Source: Clostridia bacterium (GTDB lineage: Bacteria > Bacillota_A > Clostridia > Christensenellales > Aristaeellaceae). From it: DNA of 7,560 nucleotides. Numbering within the stretch: position 1 is the stretch's first letter; each line of letters starts with the position of its first letter. Shown here piece after piece: positions 1-5,793 of this stretch. Both the position numbers and the translations under genes were made by a program. Location of the stretch: positions 1-7,560 of the forward strand of contig CAAEDZ010000275.1 of the NCBI GenBank assembly GCA_900754775.1, written 5' to 3'. The notes beneath the pieces were generated by a model. The model saw only the letters and a program-made list of their open reading frames with translations, did no database searches and was not told the DNA's origin.

Positions 1-392
1 ACAGCGCCGTGGTGCAGCTGGGCAACGAACTGTGCGCCGGCCTCACCACCGATCAGGAAAAGGTCAACGCCGTCTACCAGTACGTCACCTCCAACTATAT
101 CTACGATTACATGACGGCGATGATGGTATCCGCGGGCCAGCAGTCCGGCTACGTGCCGGATCTGGACGCCATGCTGGAGAAGAAGATGGGCATCTGCTTC
201 GACTTTTCCGCCCTCATGGGCGCGCTGCTGCGCTCGCAGGGCATCCCCACGCAGATGGTCATGGGCTACGCGGACATCACCTACCACGCATGGAACAACA
301 TACTCATCGACGGCGAATGGGTGCGCTACGATGCCACCTCGGCCGTGACCCACACCAACATCCAGCAGTACACGGAGGAGGCGGTATATTGA
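1..392 (+). CDS. Transglutaminase-like protein, C-terminal part (5' cut by window edge)
   Basis: The reading frame is open from the first base and ends at TGA 390-392, so the N-terminus lies outside the window. The visible ~129 residues look like a transglutaminase-core (papain-like) domain. The catalytic triad is in the expected order: Cys in GICFDFSALM (codon 195-197), His in YHAWNNI (codon 285-287) and Asp in WVRYDATSA (codon 330-332). The segment before the Cys (DQEKVNAVYQYVTSNYIYD) matches the helical lead-in of the family. Such domains cleave or cross-link peptide bonds through a Cys thioester; the substrate cannot be read here. Any signal peptide or membrane anchor would be upstream. 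It overlaps the next gene by 4 nt, which places it in the pilus operon and suggests an extracellular role linked to the pilus or cell surface. That role is inference; a housekeeping peptidase is the alternative. Confidence 0.85.
   Translation, partial: SAVVQLGNELCAGLTTDQEKVNAVYQYVTSNYIYDYMTAMMVSAGQQSGYVPDLDAMLEKKMGICFDFSALMGALLRSQGIPTQMVMGYADITYHAWNNILIDGEWVRYDATSAVTHTNIQQYTEEAVY
374..391 (+). promoter_or_regulatory. Ribosome binding site and TTG start of the GspF-type gene
   Basis: GGAGGAG at 374-380 is followed by an 8-nt spacer and TTG at 389. The TTG overlaps the upstream stop as TTGA. The first in-frame ATG is 24 codons later (461) and lacks a comparable Shine-Dalgarno sequence, so TTG is the preferred start and translation is probably coupled to the transglutaminase gene. 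Confidence 0.7.
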
Positions 393-1447
393 CACCTTCC
401 AAGAATGCTCCCGGCTGCCTCAGCGCGGAGGAAACGGCCCTGTTCTGTTCGCAGGCGGCCATGGTGCTGAAAAGCGGAATCCCGCTGGCCGACGGCCTGA
501 CGGCTTTGTGCGAGGACTTTCGAGATTCGCGCTCCGGGGCGCAGCTCGCCCGTCTTTCGCAGGCCATTTCCCAGACCGGCTCGCTTGCGCAGGCGCTGGA
601 CATCGCGCCCGTATTGCCCACCTACGCCATGCGCATGGTGCGCGTGGGCGAGCAGTCCGGCAAGCTGGACGACGTGCTTTCCGCGCTGGGCGACGCCTAT
701 GCCCGCGAGACGCGCGTGCGCCGCAACCTCCGTCAGGCGGTGCTGTATCCCGCCGTACTCACGCTCTTGATGGGCGCAATCATCGCCGTGGTCGTCTTCT
801 GCGTCATGCCGGTCTTCTCCCAGGTGCTGCGCAGCCTCGGCTCCGGCCTCTACGCCACTGCCGAGGGCGTCACGCAGGTCGGCATGGTCATCGGCATCGT
901 CGCCATGGCGCTGGTGGGTCTGCTCATTCTCGCGGGGCTGATCGTGGCTGTACTCCTGCGCACAAAGCGGCGCGCGAGCGTACTCGATGGTCTCTGCCGC
1001 TGCGTCCCCGTGCTGCGGCGCGTGACCACGGCCCTCAACGCCGAGCGCTTTGCCTCGGCCATGGCCATGCTCATCGGCAGCGGCTATCCCATCGAGGACG
1101 CCCTGCCGCTGGTGGAAGAGCTTTCCGGCTCCGGCGCGACGCGCGAAAAGGTCGCCGCCGTGCAAAAAGCCGTCTCCGAAGGCAAGGCGTTCAGCGATGC
1201 CGTGGGCGAGGCGAAGGTCTTCGATTCCCTGCACGCCCGCATGCTGCGCGCCGGCGCCGCCGCCGGACAGGTGGACAATGTGCTTGCGCGCCTGGCCGAC
1301 ATCTACCACGAGCGCTTTGACCGCGAGGTCTCCAACGCCGAGGCGCTCATCGAGCCGCTGCTGGTGACGCTGCTGGCCATCGTCGCCGGCGCGATCCTGC
1401 TGTCGGTGATGCTGCCGCTGGCCGGCATACTTTCCTCGATGATCTAA
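389..1447 (+). CDS. Type II secretion / type IV pilus inner-membrane platform protein (GspF/PilC family)
   Basis: This 352-residue protein has the two-repeat layout of the T2SSF family. Repeat 1 (about residues 10-130) carries MVRVGEQSGKLDDVL at about 83-97. Repeat 2 (about 215-345) carries the matching MLRAGAAAGQVDNVL from residue 285. Predicted membrane segments are near 117-145, 166-190 and 319-352. Family members sit in the cytoplasmic membrane, bind the assembly and retraction ATPases, and drive pilin extraction or insertion. At 352 residues it is somewhat shorter than the usual ~400, mostly at the N-terminus. The TTG start is chosen from the ribosome binding site at 374-380. The in-frame extension back to position 32 is only a shadow of the transglutaminase gene. 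The neighbours (small prepilin-like proteins and pilT) support a pilus or pseudopilus role. A Tad-type TadC is less likely because both GspF repeats are present. Confidence 0.9.
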   Translation: MTPSKNAPGCLSAEETALFCSQAAMVLKSGIPLADGLTALCEDFRDSRSGAQLARLSQAISQTGSLAQALDIAPVLPTYAMRMVRVGEQSGKLDDVLSALGDAYARETRVRRNLRQAVLYPAVLTLLMGAIIAVVVFCVMPVFSQVLRSLGSGLYATAEGVTQVGMVIGIVAMALVGLLILAGLIVAVLLRTKRRASVLDGLCRCVPVLRRVTTALNAERFASAMAMLIGSGYPIEDALPLVEELSGSGATREKVAAVQKAVSEGKAFSDAVGEAKVFDSLHARMLRAGAAAGQVDNVLARLADIYHERFDREVSNAEALIEPLLVTLLAIVAGAILLSVMLPLAGILSSMI

Positions 1448-1457
1448 GGAGGACACC

Positions 1458-1769
1458 ATGAAAAGACGCGGTTGGCTGATCGCCCTGTGCGTGATGGCGC
1501 TGATGGTGGGCGCGTTCTACGGCGCGGCCACGCTCAACGCGCGCCGCGCGACGCAGGAGCAGCGCGCGCTGCTGGAAGACGCCATCACCCGTGCGCTGGT
1601 GACCTGCTACGCGGTGGAAGGCCGCTACCCCTCCTCGCTTTCCTATCTGGAGGAGAACTACGGCGTGGATGTCGATGAAGAAAACTACGCGGTCTTCTTC
1701 TCCAGCTTTGCCGACAACGTGCTGCCCTCTGTGCGCGTCGTGCCGAGGGGAGAGGGGGTGGGCGCATGA
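1458..1769 (+). CDS. Small single-pass membrane protein, pilin-like
   Basis: A 103-residue protein with strong ribosome binding site AAGGAGG (1446-1452), 5 nt before ATG. The N-terminus is a short basic stretch (MKRRG) followed by a hydrophobic helix at about 6-26. Residue 5 is a Gly that could be the -1 site of a prepilin-type leader, but the expected Glu at +5 is Leu. The soluble part has CYAVEGRYPSSLSYLEENYGV, close in style to the YYxxxGxYPxxLxxL motif following the helix of pilins and GspG-type pseudopilins. It resembles a small conserved hypothetical family that I recall from Clostridia near pilus genes. It probably sits in the membrane as a minor pilin or pilus subunit. It ends in an ATGA overlap with the next gene. 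A non-pilin assembly factor remains possible. Confidence 0.75.
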   Translation: MKRRGWLIALCVMALMVGAFYGAATLNARRATQEQRALLEDAITRALVTCYAVEGRYPSSLSYLEENYGVDVDEENYAVFFSSFADNVLPSVRVVPRGEGVGA

Positions 1770-2236
1770 GCGAGCGCCGCTTTGGCTTGCGCGCCGCCAG
1801 CGGGTTGAGCCTCTTTCTCATCGTGGCCATTTTTGCTTTGATGGCGCTTTTGACCGTGGTGCTGGGCGCGGGCGTCTATCGCTCGGTGGTCGGCCGCGGC
1901 GAGGTGAACCACGAGGCGCGCACGGCCATGGCCTATGTCACTGGCAAACTGCGCGCCAACACCGGCGAGGTCTCCCTTGAAAAGACCGAAGTCGGAAATG
2001 ATATGCTCGTCCTTTCCGAGGAGATCGGCGGCGAGCTGTACGAAACGCGCATCTACGCCCACGAAGGCACGCTCTACGAAGTGTTCGCCGCCGCGGACAT
2101 AGCCTTTGCCCCCGAAGAGGGCCAGCCCATCGCCACGTTGGACGGCTTTTGCGCGGAGGCGGAGGAAAACACGCTTCGCCTGACGGTGCGCGCGGGCGAT
2201 GAGGACTACACAGCCCATGTGGCGCTGTGGGGATAG
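1766..2236 (+). CDS. Divergent pseudopilin-like membrane protein (possibly DUF4860)
   Basis: 156 residues; ATG overlaps the previous stop as ATGA. A basic N-terminus (MSERRFGLRAAS) is followed by GLSLFLIVAIFALMALLTVV, a hydrophobic helix at about 14-36. Its IFALMA segment recalls the GspI/GspJ N-terminal helix. Gly13 would be the -1 residue of a prepilin leader, and +5 is Leu rather than Glu. The remainder (about 45-156) has the look of a beta-rich pseudopilin head (NHEARTAMAYVTGKLR, then alternating strands). From memory it fits the uncharacterised DUF4860 family of Clostridia, but that assignment needs a profile search. Likely role: minor pseudopilin of the machine encoded by its neighbours. 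No enzyme motif is visible. Confidence 0.75.
   Translation: MSERRFGLRAASGLSLFLIVAIFALMALLTVVLGAGVYRSVVGRGEVNHEARTAMAYVTGKLRANTGEVSLEKTEVGNDMLVLSEEIGGELYETRIYAHEGTLYEVFAAADIAFAPEEGQPIATLDGFCAEAEENTLRLTVRAGDEDYTAHVALWG
1984..1993 (+). repeat. Dispersed 10-base element GACCGAAGTC (first of four exact copies)
   Basis: Exact copies are at 1984-1993, 4164-4173 and 6180-6189 on the + strand and at 7271-7280 on the - strand. Single-mismatch copies are at 2504-2513 (AACCGAAGTC) and 2786-2795 (- strand, GACTGAAGTC). Each can fold as GAC/GTC with a CGAA or UUCG loop. Two exact copies are intergenic, next to putative terminators; the coding ones all read [K/Q]TEV[G/S] in the same frame. Confidence 0.6.
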
Positions 2237-2249
2237 GAGGGGGAGAGCC

Positions 2250-2621
2250 ATGCGGGAAAGCGGCCGTACCAAGGCCATGCTCTGCGAGCTGGTCATCGTG
2301 GCGCTGTTTCTGGCGCTCTCCGCGGTGACGCTGCTGCGCCTCTTCGCCGTCTCCAACAATGTCAGCCGCGAAAGCGCCGCGCTCACCCGCGCCAACATCC
2401 TCGCGCAGGACGCTCTGGAGCGCTTCACCGCCGGCGAGGAACTGCCACAGCGCGAGGAATACGCCTTTGAGGGGGAGACCTACGCCGTCCTCAGCGAAAT
2501 ACAAACCGAAGTCGGCGATGCGGGCGTCCTGGAGGAGTGCAAGGTCACAGTTCTGAGCGATGAGGAAACGCTCCTTGAGATGCGCACCTCCCGCTATCGC
2601 CCGGAAAGGAGCGCGTCATGA
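2250..2621 (+). CDS. Divergent pseudopilin-like membrane protein
   Basis: 123 residues from ATG 2250, with AGGAGG at 2235-2240 and a 9-nt spacer. An in-frame start 17 codons upstream (2199) lies inside the previous gene and lacks this site, so it is not used here. The N-terminal segment KAMLCELVIVALFLALSAV lines up with the class III prepilin consensus GFTLIELVIV. Glu13 sits at the +5 position and ELVIV is intact, but the -1 Gly is replaced by Lys8. Canonical prepilin peptidase cleavage is therefore doubtful. After the helix come a heptad-like region (NVSRESAALTRANILAQDALERF) and a small charged domain with a Cys at about 95. It is probably a minor pseudopilin. The stop overlaps the next start (ATGA). 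Confidence 0.75.
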   Translation: MRESGRTKAMLCELVIVALFLALSAVTLLRLFAVSNNVSRESAALTRANILAQDALERFTAGEELPQREEYAFEGETYAVLSEIQTEVGDAGVLEECKVTVLSDEETLLEMRTSRYRPERSAS

Positions 2622-3073
2622 GAAGTTCGGGAAGGATCGGCCCCGGCGCCTCGACCATTTTGATGATCCTCGTGGTGCTGGTGATGACCATGCTCGGCGT
2701 ACTCTCCCTGTTCAGCGCCCGCAGCGATATGGAGATGAGCGAGCGCACCGCCGCCGCTTCGGCGGAATACTACGCCGCTCAAACAGACTTCAGTCTGTGG
2801 TTACAAGAAACCGACCAAATTCTACTAAATTTGCGCCGCGCCGCCGGCGGCGATGCCGAGGCCTACGCGCAGCTCATTTCCGCGCAATTCGGCGCGGGCG
2901 TGGGGGAGAGCCTCGAATACCGCGCTCCCGCGGGCGACACGCGCTTTTTCTGCGCATCCATCGAGCTTTTGCCGCTGACCGAGGCCGAACGCTGCGCAGT
3001 CTCCGCCCGCTGGCTGGAAGCAAACGACGCCATTACACTGGAGGAGGATGCCGGATGGACGCTGATCGCCTGA
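2618..3073 (+). CDS. PilX/GspK-like minor pseudopilin candidate
   Basis: 151 residues; ATG overlaps the previous stop. The N-terminus reads RIGPGASTILMILVVLVMTMLGVLSLFSARSDMEMSERTAAASAEYY when joined in order across residues 6-52. It comprises a Gly-containing leader, a long hydrophobic helix (about 12-32) with no Glu at +5, then an amphipathic helix with SER...AEYYAAQ. This is the pattern of PilX and GspK, the minor pilins that lack Glu5 and sit at the filament tip. The head domain is much smaller than in GspK (~300 residues). Codons 2780-2835 are unusually AT-rich (see separate entry). It overlaps the pilT start by 19 nt. The family assignment is inference from the N-terminal pattern; no exact family was recognised. 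Confidence 0.75.
   Translation: MRSSGRIGPGASTILMILVVLVMTMLGVLSLFSARSDMEMSERTAAASAEYYAAQTDFSLWLQETDQILLNLRRAAGGDAEAYAQLISAQFGAGVGESLEYRAPAGDTRFFCASIELLPLTEAERCAVSARWLEANDAITLEEDAGWTLIA
2780..2835 (+). other. AT-rich island with two adjacent perfect hairpins inside a coding region
   Basis: The surrounding gene is strongly GC-rich, but here the codons switch to CAA, ACA, TTA, CTA and AAT types. Two inverted repeats lie within it: ACAGAC-TTCA-GTCTGT (2783-2798) and CAAATT-CTACTA-AATTTG (2816-2833), each a perfect 6-bp stem. The reading frame stays open through both. Confidence 0.6.
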
Positions 3074-4161
3074 CGCCTTTCTCCATCGCCGGCATGGAAG
3101 ACGAAGCCGCGCTGGTGGAGCTGCTCAAGCGCGCCCTTTCCCTGCGCGCTTCGGACCTGTTCATCCTTCCCGGCGCCCCGGTGACGGTCAAGTGCGACGG
3201 CAAAATGCTGCCGCTGACGCAGGAGCGCATGCTCCCCGCCGACACCGCCCGCATGATCGCCGAGATCTACCGCATCGCCGGCACGCGCGAGAGCGCCTCG
3301 CTGGAGCGCACCGGCGATGACGATTTTTCCTTTTCCCTTGCCGACGTCAGTCGGTTTCGCTGCAACGCCTACCGCCAGCGCGGCACGTTGGCGGCGGTTT
3401 TGCGCGTAGTGCCCTTTGGCCTGCCGGACCCCGCCACGCTGCACATCCCCCCGGAGGTCATGGCCCTGTCCGAGATGCGCCGCGGCCTCGTGCTGGTCAC
3501 CGGCAGCGCCGGCAGCGGCAAAAGCACCACGCTCGCCTGCCTCATCGACCGCATCGACCGCACGCGATCGGATCACATCATCACCATCGAAGACCCCATT
3601 GAATTTCTCTATCCGCACCGGAAGAGCATCGTCTCCCAGCGCGAAGTCGCCCACGATACCGAGACCTTCCAGACGGCCCTGCGCGCCTCCCTGCGCCAGG
3701 CGCCGGACGTCATCCTTCTGGGCGAAATGCGCGATTATGAGACCATCTCCACGGCCCTGACGGCGGCGGAAACGGGCCATTTGCTCTTTTCCACGCTGCA
3801 CACCGTGGGCGCGGCCAAGACCATCGACCGCCTCATCGACGTCTTTCCCGCCGAGCAGCAGCAGCAGGTGCGCGTGCAGCTCTCCATGGTGCTGCAGGCC
3901 GTGGTCTCCCAGCAGCTTCTGCCCTGCGTGCATGGCGGCCGCGTGCCGGCGTTCGAGGTGATGCGCGTCAACCGCGCCGTGCGCAACATGATCCGCGAGG
4001 GCAAGGTCCATCAGCTCGACAACGTCATCTTCTCCGGCGCCTCCGAGGGCATGCGCGCCATGGACAACGATCTCTACCGCCTCTACAAAGAGGGCATGAT
4101 CGCCCGCGACGACGCGCTCTTGTACGCCATTCAGCCGGAAACGCTGGAAAAACGCCTGTAA
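3055..4161 (+). CDS. pilT: PilT-type pilus retraction ATPase
   Basis: A 368-residue hexameric AAA-like ATPase of the type II/IV secretion family, of typical PilT size. Motifs are complete: N-terminal PAS-like part (ASDLFILPGAPV, about 32-43); Walker A GSAGSGKST (150-158); Asp box ITIEDPIEF (176-184); Walker B DVILLGEMRD (218-227, Glu224); His box AETGHLLFSTLHT (238-250, His242 and His249). Near the C-terminus, AVRNMIREGK (308-317) matches the AIRNLIREGK motif that marks PilT and is needed for retraction. It lacks the long N-terminal domain and tetracysteine zinc site of PilB/GspE. Start choice: ATG 3055 has GGAGGAGG (3040-3047) at 7 nt; the frame is open upstream but overlaps the previous gene. 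It acts at the cytoplasmic membrane, presumably on the GspF-type protein encoded upstream, powering filament disassembly. The operon lacks an assembly ATPase within view. Confidence 0.93.
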   Translation: MDADRLTPFSIAGMEDEAALVELLKRALSLRASDLFILPGAPVTVKCDGKMLPLTQERMLPADTARMIAEIYRIAGTRESASLERTGDDDFSFSLADVSRFRCNAYRQRGTLAAVLRVVPFGLPDPATLHIPPEVMALSEMRRGLVLVTGSAGSGKSTTLACLIDRIDRTRSDHIITIEDPIEFLYPHRKSIVSQREVAHDTETFQTALRASLRQAPDVILLGEMRDYETISTALTAAETGHLLFSTLHTVGAAKTIDRLIDVFPAEQQQQVRVQLSMVLQAVVSQQLLPCVHGGRVPAFEVMRVNRAVRNMIREGKVHQLDNVIFSGASEGMRAMDNDLYRLYKEGMIARDDALLYAIQPETLEKRL

Positions 4162-4194
4162 AAGACCGAAGTCTGCTGCATTGGCGTATTTTTT
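4152..4194 (+). terminator. Possible intrinsic terminator at the end of pilT
   Basis: ACGCC (4152-4156, in the last pilT codons) can pair with GGCGT (4183-4187), followed by a T-rich run ending at 4194. Upstream A residues (4148-4151) can extend pairing into the T run. The loop holds a second small hairpin AGAC-CGAA-GTCT (4163-4174) directly after the stop codon. The branched shape and 5-bp outer stem make this moderate to weak, but it sits where the pilus operon should end. Confidence 0.4.
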
Positions 4195-4228
4195 AACACC
4201 CGACACGTAATATCTGTGTAAGAAAAGG

Positions 4229-4257
4229 GTGACAAACGCACGACTTTATGTTACAAT
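4229..4257 (+). promoter_or_regulatory. Sigma-A-type promoter for the BTAD regulator gene
   Basis: GTGACA (4229-4234) and TACAAT (4252-4257) each match the -35/-10 consensus at 5 of 6 positions and are 17 bp apart. Transcription would start near 4264, leaving a leader of about 65 nt that contains a small CGCG-A5-CGCG hairpin (4273-4285) and the AAAGGAG ribosome binding site (4313-4319). An inverted repeat CACCC (4197-4201) / GGGTG (4227-4231) overlaps the -35 and could be an operator. Confidence 0.65.
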
Positions 4258-4328
4258 GTGTTTATCACCCGCCGCGAAAAACGCGCCTGCAACTGTCACA
4301 CCGCGCGTAACGAAAGGAGTGGGAAGCG

Positions 4329-5534
4329 ATGGCAGTCAAGGTCCAGATCAAGATGCTCGGCGGGTTCCATGTGTTCGCCGACGGCGTCGTCTGCGACGAC
4401 AAGATCTGCAAGACCAGAAAGGGGAGCATGCTCCTGCAATACCTGATCCTGCAGCGCGGCAAGAGCGTGCCCTGCATCGAATTATACGAGGCCCTCTGGC
4501 CCAACGACGAATCCAGCAACCCGGAAAACGCCTTGAAAACGCTGGTCAGCCGCACCCGTTCGCTGCTGTCGGCCATCAGCAGGGAGCTGCCCTCCTGCAT
4601 CGCCACCAACCGCGGCTCTTACCGCTTCAACGCCATCGAGAGCTGCGAGGTGGATATTTACGAGTTCGAGGCCATCTGCGATGAGCTTGCCCAGGTCGAG
4701 GAACTGACGCCCGACACCCGCGCCAAATTCACCCGCCTTTTGACCCTCTATACCGGCGACCTGCTGCCCTACGGGGCGGGAGAGACGTGGGTGGTGCCGC
4801 GCAGCGTGGACTTGCACAACCGTTACATGAAAAGCGTCTACAAATATATAGATATGTTGCGCGCGCTGGAGGATTACGACGAGATCATCCGCGCCAGCCG
4901 CGTGGCTCTGGACATAGACGCCTTTGACGAGCGGTTACATCTGGACCTCATGGACGCGCTGGTCAAGTCCGGCCGCAACAATGAATCCCTCCAGCAGTAC
5001 CGCCACGCCACCCACATGTACTACCGCTACCTTGGCTCCCAGCCCCCCGCAGGCATCCAGGAGTTCTACAAGCAGATCATCACCGCCGGCAACGAGCTGG
5101 AAATGAACATAGACATCATCCGCCGCGAACTTTCGGAGATGGGCGGCGTAACCGGCGCGTTCGTCTGCGAATACGCGGTTTTCAAGGACATCTACAACCT
5201 GCAGGTGCGCTCCATGGAGCGTCTGGGACTGACCATGTTCATCGTGCTGATGAAGGTGGACCGCGTGGACGGCAAGCCCATGGAGCCCTTGAAGATGGAT
5301 GATGTCATGAAGCGCCTGCTGCGCGTGTTGAGTTCCAACCTGCGCAAGGGCGACATCATCACCCAGTTCTCCCCCTCGCAGTACGCGCTGCTTCTGCCCA
5401 CCGTCAACTACGATACCTGCAAGATGGTCGTCGAGCGCATCCGCCGCGCATTCTATAAAGAGCAGGCCAATTCCAACATCATGCTCACCTACCGCCTCGG
5501 CCCCATCAGCGACAAGAATGAGCCCTCCGTGTGA
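4329..5534 (+). CDS. SARP/BTAD-type transcriptional activator with degenerate GGDEF-like C-terminal domain
   Basis: A 401-residue predicted cytoplasmic regulator. Residues ~5-100 form an OmpR/SARP winged helix: IKMLGGFHVFADG start, ELYEALWP (LWP at 56-58), putative recognition helix ALKTLVSRTRSLL (68-80), and the closing hairpin GSYRF (96-100). Residues ~105-255 match the all-helical bacterial transcriptional activator domain (BTAD), including EDYDEIIRASRVALDIDAFDERLH in consecutive stretches. No NTPase domain follows, so it is a small SARP-like form. Residues ~283-395 resemble a GGDEF domain in spacing and hydrophobic pattern, but the GGDEF motif position reads SPSQY (348-352), so diguanylate cyclase activity is not expected. 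It could be a ligand-sensing or dimerising module. It has its own promoter and lies between the pilus operon and the secreted-protein genes. Its likely targets are repeat pairs at 5590-5607 and 5691-5709 (inference). Confidence 0.85.
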   Translation: MAVKVQIKMLGGFHVFADGVVCDDKICKTRKGSMLLQYLILQRGKSVPCIELYEALWPNDESSNPENALKTLVSRTRSLLSAISRELPSCIATNRGSYRFNAIESCEVDIYEFEAICDELAQVEELTPDTRAKFTRLLTLYTGDLLPYGAGETWVVPRSVDLHNRYMKSVYKYIDMLRALEDYDEIIRASRVALDIDAFDERLHLDLMDALVKSGRNNESLQQYRHATHMYYRYLGSQPPAGIQEFYKQIITAGNELEMNIDIIRRELSEMGGVTGAFVCEYAVFKDIYNLQVRSMERLGLTMFIVLMKVDRVDGKPMEPLKMDDVMKRLLRVLSSNLRKGDIITQFSPSQYALLLPTVNYDTCKMVVERIRRAFYKEQANSNIMLTYRLGPISDKNEPSV

Positions 5535-5589
5535 CGAAAACATGACACATGGACGCGACGTATCTACCCGGCCATGGCGGCCAAGGAAA

Positions 5590-5618
5590 GTAACTGCCGC
5601 GTAACCGAAGGCGATAAT
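5590..5618 (+). promoter_or_regulatory. Direct-repeat pair with -10-like element (candidate SARP site 1)
   Basis: GTAACTG (5590-5596) and GTAACCG (5601-5607) are heptamers differing at one base, 11 bp start to start, followed by GATAAT (5613-5618) 5 nt later. SARP regulators classically bind heptamer direct repeats with 11-bp period, on one face of the helix, near a promoter lacking a good -35. There is no consensus -35 here. The next gene is about 180 nt downstream. Confidence 0.4.
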
Positions 5619-5680
5619 TTACAAAGAAAGCGAGGAAAACAGCCAAAAAACCTTCGTTACTTGAAAAATTCCCCCCTCTT

Positions 5681-5700
5681 GGCCGGAATTGTAACCGGCC
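5681..5700 (+). other. Perfect 6-bp stem-loop
   Basis: GGCCGG (5681-5686) and CCGGCC (5695-5700) enclose an 8-nt loop that contains the start of the second repeat pair. No T run follows, so it is unlikely to be a simple terminator. It may be an operator dyad or a transcript structure after the regulator gene. Confidence 0.35.
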
Positions 5701-5723
5701 CGGTAACTGTTCAGCAGTAAAAT
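5691..5723 (+). promoter_or_regulatory. Direct-repeat pair with -10 element (candidate SARP-activated promoter)
   Basis: GTAACCG (5691-5697) and GTAACTG (5703-5709) lie 12 bp apart start to start. Exactly 8 nt after the second repeat is TAAAAT (5718-5723), a 5/6 match to the -10. No usable -35 is found 16-19 bp upstream of it; the repeats occupy that place. This matches the geometry described for Streptomyces SARP targets (3' repeat 8 bp from the -10). A start near 5730 would give a ~64-nt leader with a GCTCC/GGAGC hairpin (5745-5759). Confidence 0.5.
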
Positions 5724-5793
5724 ATGACTGTAAGTTGAAAATTTGCTCCCCCGCGGAGCTGAGCAGTTTCAAAGAAGATGAGGAGTGGGAATC

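Noticed and set aside
326..1459. Long minus-strand open frame opposite the GspF-type gene
   Set aside because: Its product is His/Gly/Ala-rich low-complexity typical of antisense of a GC-rich gene; the + strand frame has a clear family match, and no good start site is seen on the - strand.
2199..2249. Earlier start for the pseudopilin-like gene at 2250
   Set aside because: It lies inside the previous gene without a ribosome binding site and would put 17 polar/odd residues before the leader; ATG 2250 has AGGAGG at 9 nt.
2863..4206. 447-codon minus-strand open frame opposite pilT
   Set aside because: The + strand encodes complete PilT motifs; the antisense product has no recognisable domain and is a GC-bias shadow.
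5661..5689. TTGAAA (5661-5666) as the -35 of a sigma-A promoter
   Set aside because: No acceptable -10 occurs 16-18 bp downstream; the better -10 (TAAAAT at 5718) is too far away.
5785..5787. GTG start for paralogue 1
   Set aside because: It overlaps the Shine-Dalgarno AGGAG; ATG 5794 has correct spacing and begins a typical MKKM signal peptide.
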